Shown: piece after piece, positions 6,349 through 14,003 of the stretch
How positions within the stretch are numbered: position 1 is the stretch's first letter
How the letters are laid out: each line of letters starts with the position of its first letter
From: Lachnospiraceae bacterium
GTDB taxonomy: Bacteria > Bacillota > Clostridia > Lachnospirales > Lachnospiraceae
Reading direction: 5' to 3'
NCBI GenBank assembly: GCA_009774395.1
Contig: VSNQ01000103.1
Coordinates: 1 to 17,684, forward strand
DNA: 17,684 bases
Made by a program: the position numbers and the translations under genes
Notes under the pieces: model-generated
Told to the model about the DNA's origin: nothing
Databases searched by the model: none
What the model saw: the letters and a program-made list of their open reading frames with translations, nothing else

Positions 6349-6561
6349 ATGGAAGTCAGTGAAAGAGAGGATTCGGTAGATATGTGTCTTGCTATACAAA
6401 AAATAAAAGAAGAAAGCAAACTTCAAGGCAAAATCGAAGGCGCTATCACCTTCGCAAAAGAACTTGGCATTCTCAGAGAGGAAATGAAGAAAAATTTTAT
6501 GATTCAATTTGGGAAAAGTGAAGCGGAAACCGAAAAACTGTCACACAATTACTGGAGATAA
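6349..6561 (+). pseudogene. C-terminal remnant of an Rpn/PD-(D/E)XK-type gene
   Basis: The frame encodes 70 residues of a charged helical tail: VDMCLAIQKIKEESKLQGKIEGA, then REEMKKNF and FGKSEAETEKL ending in YW. This pattern (DMC-AI, K-EG repeats, a final helix) resembles the C-termini of the recombination-promoting nuclease (Rpn, formerly YhgA-like) proteins abundant in gut clostridia. No ribosome binding site precedes the ATG and the catalytic nuclease domain is absent, so it is taken as a 3' remnant. Its stop lies one base before the ATG of the next gene, and its end supplies that gene's ribosome binding site. It could instead be a true small protein; the family call is moderate. Confidence 0.5.
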
Positions 6562-6562
6562 T

Positions 6563-7309
6563 ATGCCATCATCAAAACTAAAATTAAAATCAACACCCCA
6601 AAAACAGCAAAATATTATTCCGCAATCAATTGCACAACTTCCTCTTAGTAAACTCACAATAAAAAGCGGCATTATACAAAATCTTACCAAAAGTGATCTC
6701 GCTGATAATGTCTTATTGTGTGTACGCTGGAAAGGCGGATTAACACTAACGCTCTCCTACCAATGGCAATATTATTGGATCCTTGTTAAAAAAGACGACA
6801 GTATTTTTCAAAGTGTCCGCATAGGTAAAGAGAAACACCTTATTTCGAAGTTACAGCAAGTTCTCTGTGATATCGAATATGGTCGATTTGCACGATCGAA
6901 ATCAATGGCAGAACGTGTAGCGGAAATTGTTCAAAAACGTCAGCTTACAAGCTGTATGAACAATACAAAATGGAACCGATTTCGGGAAGCTATGATATAT
7001 GAAATGCCTTTTTGCCCGCCTTATGAAATAAAAACTTTATTTGATGAAGAAACTGCTTTTATCGCGAATTTTATTGCATCTGATATCTGGTATCAGGGCG
7101 ATTATGATGAAGAAGATTTTGTCGATTGCAATTATAAGATTATTGAATATTTAGCTGTAAAACCAAAATATTACGAACGTACCGGAGGACTGCTGGTTGA
7201 AACAAAAATTTGGCATAGCGCTGAAGAAACATTTGTTCAGCTTATAAAAAATTACCACATTCCTTATCAAAAATCAGGCGATGCCTATATGATTTACGGA
7301 TACTATTAA
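6563..7309 (+). CDS. Hypothetical protein, C-terminal half DUF6678-like
   Basis: A 248-residue soluble protein. The start at 6563 has GGAG five to six bases upstream; an upstream in-frame ATG at 6509 lies inside the Rpn remnant and has no site. Residues 1-30 are polar and probably disordered. Residues 35-130 form one domain (LLCVRWKGGLTLTLSYQWQYYW, then SVRIGKEKHLISKLQQVL) that I do not recognise. From residue 132 the sequence MNNTKWNRFREAM begins what looks like a second domain ending in a IPYQKSGDAYMIYGYY tail. Small DUF6678 proteins start with a similar NNTKW segment, so this may be a fusion with such a protein. The function is unknown. It is followed after 17 bases by the DUF6348-like gene, probably in one operon. 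Confidence 0.6.
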   Translation: MPSSKLKLKSTPQKQQNIIPQSIAQLPLSKLTIKSGIIQNLTKSDLADNVLLCVRWKGGLTLTLSYQWQYYWILVKKDDSIFQSVRIGKEKHLISKLQQVLCDIEYGRFARSKSMAERVAEIVQKRQLTSCMNNTKWNRFREAMIYEMPFCPPYEIKTLFDEETAFIANFIASDIWYQGDYDEEDFVDCNYKIIEYLAVKPKYYERTGGLLVETKIWHSAEETFVQLIKNYHIPYQKSGDAYMIYGYY

Positions 7310-7326
7310 GAAAGGAATTAAATACC

Positions 7327-8535
7327 ATGTTACGAAATTTTTTTAAGAAATGCAACCAACCTGCGAAAGATGATCGCGATTTTACGAATCCAGACACTGC
7401 GCTGGATTATTTACTGACAAATGACTTTCTACATAACGGTCTGGGTACAGAAATCCAGAAAGAAGGCAATCATCTCCACTGCCCTAAATGGAATATCACA
7501 CTGACTCCTGAAATTGGGCAGTTGACAAATCAAAACGCCGTTGTCCATTTTCATATTTCTGCACCACAATGGGGAAAGGATTTATATGAATGCAGCGCGG
7601 CTGTCGGCGACAGCACCAAACAAGCGCTGGATATGTCGTGTGTTTCCTTTTTATCTTCCTTTATTGACGGCATTATGAAAATGGAAAACGGCGAAGCAAT
7701 GGAAAGCTTAGAAACTTCATTTGCCGGAACGACGCACCGTTGGAGGGTTTCCTTAAGCAATGTCGTAGGAATCGGCTCCTCCTTCGGCGGCGCAGATGCA
7801 GAATTTTATTGGAACCTGCTAAAAGATGGTATTATCAAGCGGCTTGGCAATCAAAAATTGTGTTATGTAAAAGTTTATGCTGCAAAGTCCCCCGAAAATA
7901 TTACCGGAGAATGCCGGATTGATGATATAAAAAGCGAAGAACTAAGCGCACTGGTTGCAAAAGCGGCTGAAAATTGGAATGTCCACCCCTTTGCTTCCCA
8001 AAAAGTGTTCTTTTTTATCCGTCAAGAGGAGGAAACGATCCTGCCCTACGCCTATCTTGGACGCGAAGGCAATGAATTGCTAAGAAACAAAGCCAAAACC
8101 GCCGTTTCCCTTTTCCATGCTTGCAAAACGCCGGAGCAATACAATCAGCTTCCACAGCAGCTTATAGAAGCACTGGGCGACGCTACCCTAGCCAAGGAAT
8201 GCTATTCCTTTTTTCCGGAAATGTGTACCGAAAACGCATTCCCACAGATATCATATTCCGAAGCCGTACAAATTGTGCAAGAATCTGGCGAGTCAGTCAT
8301 CTGCTACAAAAATCAGCTTGCGGATTATTGGCAGCTCTACGCCGCACTCCTATCATTTTTAGAGGATGGTGTTTTCGGTGACGCAACAAATGAAATTTAT
8401 CAAAAGTATATCAGTGTCAGCGCCTCCTACGACGTCATTCAGCAAATATATGAAAAAGGCGGCGATAAAGCATTGGAACATGGCAGTCTAGCCTCATTAA
8501 GTTATCGGGTAGACAGTAATTTTACAATCCGGTAA
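7327..8535 (+). CDS. DUF6348-like hypothetical protein
   Basis: A 402-residue soluble protein with AAGGA ten bases before its ATG, 17 bases after the previous gene on the same strand. The first half resembles DUF6348: an N-terminal LDYLLTNDFLHNGLG segment, a beta-rich part with VVHFHISAP, an alcohol-rich helix around SFLSSFIDGIMKMENGE, and a HRWRVSLSNVVGIGS segment. The second half (about 200-402) contains KVYAAKSPENITGECRIDD and long helices and is unfamiliar. There is no membrane segment, signal peptide or catalytic motif. DUF6348 has no known function; its occurrence beside small accessory genes suggests an immunity-like or accessory role, which is inference. It looks intact. Confidence 0.6.
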   Translation: MLRNFFKKCNQPAKDDRDFTNPDTALDYLLTNDFLHNGLGTEIQKEGNHLHCPKWNITLTPEIGQLTNQNAVVHFHISAPQWGKDLYECSAAVGDSTKQALDMSCVSFLSSFIDGIMKMENGEAMESLETSFAGTTHRWRVSLSNVVGIGSSFGGADAEFYWNLLKDGIIKRLGNQKLCYVKVYAAKSPENITGECRIDDIKSEELSALVAKAAENWNVHPFASQKVFFFIRQEEETILPYAYLGREGNELLRNKAKTAVSLFHACKTPEQYNQLPQQLIEALGDATLAKECYSFFPEMCTENAFPQISYSEAVQIVQESGESVICYKNQLADYWQLYAALLSFLEDGVFGDATNEIYQKYISVSASYDVIQQIYEKGGDKALEHGSLASLSYRVDSNFTIR

Positions 8536-8647
8536 ATTTGCAGGCGGAGATTGACAAAAGATAAGAAAGCTATACCAAAAAATACTACGATTTTCCAATT
8601 TCTACATAATCTCTTCTGCATAAGCGGACAATATGTATTAATATATG

Positions 8648-8674
8648 TTGTGTAGGAAAGAAAATGAGTATACT
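8648..8674 (+). promoter_or_regulatory. Possible promoter for the methyltransferase gene
   Basis: TTGTGT (8648-8653) and TATACT (8669-8674) lie 58 bases upstream of the ATG at 8732. The spacing of 15 bp is short of the ideal 17, so the call is tentative. The rest of 8536-8731 holds no gene that I recognise. Confidence 0.35.
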
Positions 8675-8731
8675 AAAATGATAAACACTAATTTATACTG
8701 CACACCAATTAAATTTACAGGAGGAAATTAT

Positions 8732-9514
8732 ATGCCAATTATAAAAGGTTTAGAATGGACATTTGACACAGCTGCGCAGCAGTACGAAAAGATGCGTCCC
8801 GAATATGTACAGGAACTCTATCAAGATATCTTCGCTTACTGCCCTATCAACGAAACAAGCCGCGCCGTTGAAGTGGGTATTGGCGGCGGACAAGCAACGC
8901 TGCCGATTTTAAAGACAGGATGCAATGTTACTGCGGTCGAATATGGAAAGAATTTTTCTGAATTATGTCAGCAAAAATTTCAAGATTATCCTAATTTTTC
9001 CGTTGTAACCTCCAAATTTGAGGACTTTCCTTATCAAAGCAATACATACGACCTTATTTATTCTGCTTCCGCATTCCATTGGGTGCCGGAAGGAATAGGA
9101 TATCCTCAAGTATTTGATATGCTAAAAAGCGGCGGCGTCTTTGCCCGTTTCGCAAATCATCCATATAAGGACAAACAAAAAGAAGAACTTCATCAAGCGA
9201 TTCAGAAAATTTATTCCGTATATATGCCCAATTCTTTTGAAGGAAACGAATATAGTGAAGAGGACGCTAAAACCCTTGCAGATATTGCACAAAAATACGG
9301 TTTTACTGATATCTGCTATAAACTTTACCATAGAACCCGGACATTTCAAGCAAAAGAATATACTGCTTTGTTAGGTACATATTCTGGTCATATGGTGATT
9401 GAGGAGCAAACCCGCAAAGCTTTTTTCTCTGAGATCGAACAAGCAATTAATCGCTTCGGCGGTGAAATTACCATATACGACACTATCGATCTGCAGCTTG
9501 CAAGGAAACCATAA
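8732..9514 (+). CDS. Class I SAM-dependent methyltransferase
   Basis: A 260-residue methyltransferase of the Methyltransf_11/UbiE-like type. Motif I is VEVGIGGGQA (about residues 47-56), the acidic end of the second strand is VEYG (Glu70), and the fourth-strand region is YDLIYSASAFHWV (about 107-119), followed by LKSGGVFARF. The ending TIDLQLARKP is normal for the family, so the protein is complete. The acceptor substrate is not evident. I chose ATG 8732 because AGGAGG lies seven bases before it and the family begins near there; the longer frame from 8645 crosses the leader and lacks a good site. A gene fragment follows directly in the same frame after the stop. It is a different subfamily from the truncated methyltransferase at 5954. 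Confidence 0.9.
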   Translation: MPIIKGLEWTFDTAAQQYEKMRPEYVQELYQDIFAYCPINETSRAVEVGIGGGQATLPILKTGCNVTAVEYGKNFSELCQQKFQDYPNFSVVTSKFEDFPYQSNTYDLIYSASAFHWVPEGIGYPQVFDMLKSGGVFARFANHPYKDKQKEELHQAIQKIYSVYMPNSFEGNEYSEEDAKTLADIAQKYGFTDICYKLYHRTRTFQAKEYTALLGTYSGHMVIEEQTRKAFFSEIEQAINRFGGEITIYDTIDLQLARKP

Positions 9515-9721
9515 CGAAACAATCAAGCCGGCGAATCACTGCTTTTTATTGGGATTGGATATAATATTATCGGCGATTGGCTTATTTCTGAAAGCGGAAA
9601 AATCTATTTTTACAATAAATTTTTCCGCAGACTGCATATTATGTCCAACAATATTTATGACTTTCTAAAACAAGATATTTACAAGATTACAGATATATAT
9701 GGCACAAATATTTTAGAATAA
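9515..9721 (+). pseudogene. C-terminal gene fragment, possibly SUKH-like
   Basis: Immediately after the methyltransferase stop, the same frame stays open for 68 codons and ends at TAA (9719-9721). The peptide looks like a genuine protein end: SLLFIGIGYNIIGDWLI, then SESGKIYFYNK and NNIYDFLKQDIYKI. It has no start codon with a ribosome binding site, so it is a remnant. The GDWLISESGKIYFY pattern and the following helix recall the C-terminal half of SUKH (SMI1/KNR4-like) immunity proteins, but the fragment is too short for certainty. The clean junction with the end of the methyltransferase suggests a deletion or a recombination event at this point. Confidence 0.45.
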
Positions 9722-9751
9722 AAAATCTTTGACCGTATTATAATCGTGGTT

Positions 9752-11242
9752 TTAAAAATTGAAGTAAATATATTGATTGGAGTTTTCCATAAAATTCACT
9801 ACTACCGATTCTGGCATATATTTATCAAAAAATGCCAAGAATTCCTCCTCATTTGATTCCTGTGTTTTATCGCCTAATGAATATGTAAATGTATCTGTAC
9901 CATTCTCATCATAACTGACAGCCACACTCTCTGCGATTTCCAATTCCCAGGTCTTTGTATTAATAGTACATCTGCTTCCTGTATGCCCTGAATTCATAAA
10001 TATTCCTGCTTTACTATAACTTAATGGATAAGCTGTACCTCCGCTGCTAATCTCTCCCAGCTTTATCAGCCCTTCCTCTGTTAAGACATATAAATCTGCT
10101 ATCATTGAAGCCATTGTTCCATCGCCATTATCATAAACATCCTCTGTCGCAAGGATTATCGGATATGCGTGTTCTCCATCTGCAAGCCCTTCTATCCCAG
10201 CCCAATACGCTTCTGGAATAAAATAGATATATGGCAAATTTATCTCTTCCATTATCGCTGCTTCATCCACAGTTATCGGCTGATCAGGCTTTTTATTTCC
10301 CATAAGTCCCACTGCTGCCAGTATAATTAGAATAACTGAAATATATGTTATTATTCTTTTTGGCCGCTGAAATCCAAGTACATTCTGAATGCGTTTCTTG
10401 ACATTTCCATCACCAAAAAACAAACCGCCGGATATCCGAATATTTCTGCCGCTTGCCAATGACAAAAGCGCAGCGGCATACTCTTTTTTATATGGCATTA
10501 TCTGTTCGCTGTTTCTGCCAAATGCCTTTAACACCTGCTCATCACAGGATAATTCCATATCACGGCACATAAACCACAATGAAATCCATGCCATTGGATT
10601 AAACCAATGAACACACACAATGAGAAATGCTATTTGTTTTACCAAATAATCACAACGCTTTATATGCACTTGTTCATGGCAAAGAACATACTCCCGTTCT
10701 TTGCCGGAAAGTCCTGCTGGAAGATATATACGCGGTTTTATAAATCCCATAACAAACGGCGATGGAATTTTATTGCTTTCATATATCTGCCCTTGCGTTT
10801 GCACGGATTCCTTTAATTTGTACTTTAAAATATTATATGATACAATTCCATAGCATACAAGCCCCACCGCTGCTGCAAGCCATACCCATGCCGCCACACA
10901 AACTGCGATTTGCAGCCGATTCCCCCCTGCTGCTACATCCGCATTTATAAACGGCGTAGAAAATAATTCGTTTGCTGCAGAATGCATCTGATCGTTTCCT
11001 GCTGACATTTGATGTATTACACTGATATTTGTAGGAATTGTCTTGCTGCGAATCGGTACAAAACTGTAAATAGTTTCATAGGAAAACGGTAACGCAAGAC
11101 GTGCAAATACCACCAGCCACAAAATATAAGAATATACTTTTGGAAAATGCCGTATGAAAAGCTGACGGATACACAATACAATCCCTGCACAATACCCCGC
11201 TGTCAGACTCATATTTAGAATATTTAAAAAGATAGCTTCCAT
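9752..11242 (-). CDS. BlaR1-type M56 family membrane metallopeptidase
   Basis: A 496-residue membrane sensor-protease. Membrane segments lie near residues 12-30, 37-55, 112-135 and 202-222, with another at 298-314. The cytoplasmic peptidase domain carries the zinc motif HEQVH (189-193) and the downstream DMELSCDE motif (Glu230). In the BlaR1/MecR1 system such a protein cleaves the partner repressor after sensing a signal outside the cell. Residues 315-496 would face outward, but this part has no penicillin-binding SxxK fold and is only about 180 residues (MASMIADLYVLTEEG, HTGSRC and a KYMPESVVVNF ending are landmarks), so the signal is probably not a beta-lactam. An excellent GAGGAGG site precedes the ATG. 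It follows the repressor gene by 17 bases in one operon. It looks intact. Confidence 0.9.
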   Translation of the reverse strand: MEAIFLNILNMSLTAGYCAGIVLCIRQLFIRHFPKVYSYILWLVVFARLALPFSYETIYSFVPIRSKTIPTNISVIHQMSAGNDQMHSAANELFSTPFINADVAAGGNRLQIAVCVAAWVWLAAAVGLVCYGIVSYNILKYKLKESVQTQGQIYESNKIPSPFVMGFIKPRIYLPAGLSGKEREYVLCHEQVHIKRCDYLVKQIAFLIVCVHWFNPMAWISLWFMCRDMELSCDEQVLKAFGRNSEQIMPYKKEYAAALLSLASGRNIRISGGLFFGDGNVKKRIQNVLGFQRPKRIITYISVILIILAAVGLMGNKKPDQPITVDEAAIMEEINLPYIYFIPEAYWAGIEGLADGEHAYPIILATEDVYDNGDGTMASMIADLYVLTEEGLIKLGEISSGGTAYPLSYSKAGIFMNSGHTGSRCTINTKTWELEIAESVAVSYDENGTDTFTYSLGDKTQESNEEEFLAFFDKYMPESVVVNFMENSNQYIYFNF

Positions 11243-11259
11243 TTCTTTTCCTCCTCACT

Positions 11260-11619
11260 CTATTCTTTATATGTTTCTATAAGTGTCTTTAATTCCTCGA
11301 CTTCCTGATTGGAAAGCCGCTGCTTCCCAATAAACGCCGTTAAAAATTTAGGCAAAGAACCGCCAAAGCTTTCCTCCACAAACTGCCTGCTTCTGCCGCT
11401 TGCGAACTCCTCACGTGTTACCAGCGAAGTTACAACAGATTCTTTATTTTGAAACAGTCCCCTATCGCACAGTTTTTTCAATACAGTAAATGTTGTAGAC
11501 TTTTTCCAACCAAGCTGTTCCTCGCTTAATTTCACAAGCTGCATAGAACCAACTGGCTCATAATCCCATATAATATCGGCAAATTTTGCCTCTCCCTCCG
11601 CTAAACGGTATTCTTTCAT
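11260..11619 (-). CDS. BlaI/MecI/CopY family repressor
   Basis: A 119-residue winged-helix repressor, normal length for the family. The DNA-binding part covers about residues 1-75, with the helix KKSTTFTVLKKLCDRGLF matching the BlaI recognition region. The C-terminal helices (LPKFLTAFIGKQRLSNQEVEEL) would form the dimer and the site that is cleaved during induction. It is the first gene of an operon with the M56 protease. AGGAAGGAG precedes its ATG. It presumably represses its own operon from the promoter at 11653-11681. No TACA/TGTA-type operator of the classic BlaI kind is visible there. The target genes may include only this operon, since no beta-lactamase gene is present in the window. 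Confidence 0.9.
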   Translation of the reverse strand: MKEYRLAEGEAKFADIIWDYEPVGSMQLVKLSEEQLGWKKSTTFTVLKKLCDRGLFQNKESVVTSLVTREEFASGRSRQFVEESFGGSLPKFLTAFIGKQRLSNQEVEELKTLIETYKE

Positions 11620-11652
11620 AAAAACTTTCTCCTTCCTAATAAACTGTTAAAA

Positions 11653-11681
11653 ATTATAAACGTAACTTATATTTATGGTCA
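11653..11681 (-). promoter_or_regulatory. Promoter of the BlaI-BlaR operon
   Basis: On the minus strand TGACCA (11681-11676), exactly 17 bases, then TATAAT (11658-11653), about 34 bases before the repressor ATG. The -35 element overlaps the edge of palindromic repeat A copy 2, so the repeat forms part of the promoter. Confidence 0.65.
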
Positions 11682-11734
11682 CTAAAATTTGCCAAATCAC
11701 CCAGGAGTACCATGAATATATGGTAAATTTGACC
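11677..11734. repeat. Palindromic repeat A, copy 2 (58 bp)
   Basis: The ends GGTCACTAAAATTTGCCA and TGGTAAATTTGACC are inverted repeats, and the whole matches the reverse complement of 4619-4688 apart from a block of about 12 bases missing in the middle. It sits between the BlaI promoter and the long hairpin at 11751. It has no coding capacity. Confidence 0.65.
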
Positions 11735-11750
11735 ACTCGTAAGTATATAT

Positions 11751-11826
11751 GCTTCGAAGCAAATAGGTCTATATACGATAAACCTTGCAATAAGTTTATC
11801 ATCTATAGACCTATTTGTCAAGAAGC
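11751..11826. repeat. Long imperfect hairpin upstream of the BlaI operon
   Basis: CAAATAGGTCTATA pairs perfectly with TATAGACCTATTTG. The fold continues inward with GATAAAC / GTTTATC around a 10-base loop and outward with GCTTC / GAAGC, giving about 26 base pairs with two small internal loops. No T-run follows on either strand, so it is not a simple terminator. It could be a miniature mobile element or a structured RNA. The remaining 11827-11917 holds nothing that I recognise. Confidence 0.6.
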
Positions 11827-11917
11827 AAACTTATCTAAAAGTATCCACACAAGCAAACATATAAATTGCCAATGTAAAATAACTTAAAATCTGCATCTTT
11901 GTCCTATTCTTCCTATC

Positions 11918-11958
11918 AAAACGGACAGTCTGTGCTCTAAACTGCCGCAGACTGTCCG
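11918..11958 (-). terminator. Terminator of the chemoreceptor gene
   Basis: On the minus strand CGGACAGTCTGCG (11958-11946) pairs with CACAGACTGTCCG (11934-11922) over 13 positions with one G-U, followed by TTTT. It lies about 20 bases behind the stop of the chemoreceptor gene. Confidence 0.8.
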
Positions 11959-11977
11959 CATAATCTTTTACACTTTA

Positions 11978-13756
11978 TTAAAATTGAAATTTTTCTGTTG
12001 CATTGTTTAACCGGTTTACGATTCCGCTTGCATCCTGCAATGCAGTATTCACGGAATCAGAAATCTCCACAACATCAATTACTCGCTCTGCAATATTTGC
12101 CGTTCCCTTTGCACTTTCCTGCGCAGCATCGGAAATTCCGTTTAAGGCATCTGTAATATTGTTGATAGACGCCAGCAATTCCTCGGAAATCGCGCTGAAA
12201 TCTGTTACAAGAGAATCAATTTCTCCGGCATCTTCGTTATAATCATTTGCAATCGTTTCAAACAGACCAATACTTTCCATTACCTGATTATCAATAAATG
12301 ACAACAAAAGTTCTGAATCCTTAGCAAGACTTCCAACCGAAATATTAACTTGTTCAGTCACTTTCTTAATATTTTCTGTACTCTGCTGCGATTGCTCAGC
12401 AAGCTTGCGAATTTCATCTGCCACAACTGCAAATCCCTTTCCGGCTTCTCCGGCTCTTGCCGCTTCAATACTGGCATTTAACGACAGCAAGTTTGTCTGC
12501 GTTGTAATCTCCATAATGGACTCCGCAAGCGTCGAAATTTCTGAAACCACTTGCACTTTTGCCAATGCATCCCGCAGATTTCCCTCTATAGATTTCTTCT
12601 GGGTTTCTAAACTGTTCTTACTCTCACCTGCACTGCCTTTTGCACCAACCGCTTTTTTGTGAATCACTTCTGCGCGTTCTGCCCCTTCTTGCGCACGCTC
12701 TGCAATATTCCTTGCCGCACATTCAATTTCACGCGTCATTTCGCTAATACTGCTCGCAGTCGCTGCCGTTTCCTCCATAGATGCGGAAAGCTGTGTCGTC
12801 GTCGCGGATACATCTTCCACTTCATTATTCAAATGCACTATATTCTGTGAAATACCGCTGACACTTTTTGTAGTCATATTCGTTTCTTCTTTTACATCGC
12901 TAATCAGCCCTCCAATATCCGTCCGCATTTTCTCTAAGATATTCAATAAAATACCAAAATCATCCCTGCGTCTTAAAACGGATTCTTCAATTTTAATTGA
13001 GAAATCGCCTCCGGACATACTCCTAAGCACATTCCCTACTATCTTTAGCGGTATCGTAATATTATATATTATAATAATCAAAATAAGAACAATTAATATT
13101 GCAAAAACAATACATATCACACAAAAATACCTGATTTTTTCGTTGGTAAATGTATTTGCCGTCTTTGTGGATGCATCGATCTGCTCGTCGATATCATCTA
13201 TGTAATTTCCTGTTCCCACTACCCAGTCAAACGGTTTATAATATTGCGTATATGCACGCTTCGGCTTTGGATCGGTTTCCCCCTCTTTCGGATATTGGTA
13301 ATCACTGTAATAGCTTCCTTGTGCCACAGCGCCTTGAATAAAATCTCTTACCATTTCAAAACCTGTTACATCCTGTGTCCCCAAACGGTTCGTACCTTCG
13401 ATATCATTTCCCAAAAGCACAACATTTATACCATCTGACTGATCAATCCAAAAGTAGCCTTCTTCCCCATATCTTAATCCTCTAACTTTATCTGCTGCAA
13501 GTTTCATGCCTTCTTCCTGTGTATAAATGCCTGCATCAATATCTGCCTTAAAACTATCCAGAAGTGTAATTACCTGTTCTACCTGCTGTTTAATACTGTC
13601 GTCATAATCTTTACGAATATTGATTTCCTGCTCTTGAAGAATGCGTTTATCAATCGCCCGCATACTGCTTACGGAATAATATACACTTACTCCCATAAAC
13701 ACAACCACCAACAAACCGATAATTGTCATTTTTACTTTAACGCTTAAATTTTTCAT
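11978..13756 (-). CDS. Methyl-accepting chemotaxis protein with Cache sensor
   Basis: A 592-residue transmembrane chemoreceptor. Residues 1-9 are basic, a first membrane helix spans about 10-30, and an extracellular single-Cache (sCache_2-like) domain spans about 33-205 with the landmarks GEEGYFWID, GFEMVRDFIQG and PFDWVVGTGNYIDD. A second membrane helix spans about 208-232 and a HAMP domain about 233-285. The cytoplasmic signalling coil has its hairpin tip at about 413-455, with the near-universal core QTNLLSLNASIEAARAGEAG that contacts CheA and CheW. Cache_2 domains often bind small organic acids; the ligand here is unknown. There is no C-terminal CheR-docking pentapeptide. AGGGG eight bases upstream supports the ATG. 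It is a single-gene unit with its own terminator. No che or flagellar gene is nearby. Confidence 0.95.
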   Translation of the reverse strand: MKNLSVKVKMTIIGLLVVVFMGVSVYYSVSSMRAIDKRILQEQEINIRKDYDDSIKQQVEQVITLLDSFKADIDAGIYTQEEGMKLAADKVRGLRYGEEGYFWIDQSDGINVVLLGNDIEGTNRLGTQDVTGFEMVRDFIQGAVAQGSYYSDYQYPKEGETDPKPKRAYTQYYKPFDWVVGTGNYIDDIDEQIDASTKTANTFTNEKIRYFCVICIVFAILIVLILIIIIYNITIPLKIVGNVLRSMSGGDFSIKIEESVLRRRDDFGILLNILEKMRTDIGGLISDVKEETNMTTKSVSGISQNIVHLNNEVEDVSATTTQLSASMEETAATASSISEMTREIECAARNIAERAQEGAERAEVIHKKAVGAKGSAGESKNSLETQKKSIEGNLRDALAKVQVVSEISTLAESIMEITTQTNLLSLNASIEAARAGEAGKGFAVVADEIRKLAEQSQQSTENIKKVTEQVNISVGSLAKDSELLLSFIDNQVMESIGLFETIANDYNEDAGEIDSLVTDFSAISEELLASINNITDALNGISDAAQESAKGTANIAERVIDVVEISDSVNTALQDASGIVNRLNNATEKFQF

Positions 13757-13850
13757 TTAATTTACCCCTATCTGCCCGCTTTTGCGAACGCATATTTTGG
13801 GGAGGTTGAAATTATCATTCCGTAAATAAGGAATTATTTATTGACAGTTT

Positions 13851-13868
13851 CTAAAGTATTCCGTCCAT
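13851..13868 (-). promoter_or_regulatory. Five-codon mini-ORF in the chemoreceptor leader
   Basis: On the minus strand ATG GAC GGA ATA CTT TAG (MDGIL) is preceded by AGGGGG at seven bases, a better site than that of the receptor itself. It lies between the promoter at 13890-13898 and the receptor ATG at 13756, so it may be a leader peptide affecting expression. The rest of 13757-14003 holds no other gene. Confidence 0.35.
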
Positions 13869-13889
13869 CTTTCTTCCCCCTTAACGTTT

Positions 13890-13898
13890 ATTATAGCA
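13890..13898 (-). promoter_or_regulatory. Extended -10 promoter of the chemoreceptor gene
   Basis: On the minus strand TGC-TATAAT is a consensus extended -10 element. No good -35 lies at 17 bases; a TTGACA occurs but only ten bases upstream of the -10. The site resembles a sigma-A promoter, not the sigma-D type used for many motility genes, and implies an untranslated leader of about 130 bases. Confidence 0.5.
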
Positions 13899-14003
13899 CG
13901 AAAAATGTCAATTGCACAGCAAAATTAAAGATTGTCTACGAAATAAAACGAAATTTTTAGATATTACTTATAATGAATGTTTCCGTTTCTTTTTTATTCC
14001 TGC

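Noticed and set aside
8645..8731. N-terminal extension of the methyltransferase
   Set aside because: The ATG at 8732 has an ideal AGGAGG site and matches the family start; the extension covers the leader and the possible promoter.
9722..9751. TTGACC and TATAAT near 9730-9745 as a promoter
   Set aside because: The two elements are only about four bases apart, so they cannot work together, and no gene follows on that strand.
13757..13900. Cyclic di-GMP riboswitch in the chemoreceptor leader
   Set aside because: Such riboswitches often precede chemoreceptor genes, but the conserved core sequences and pairing are not found here.
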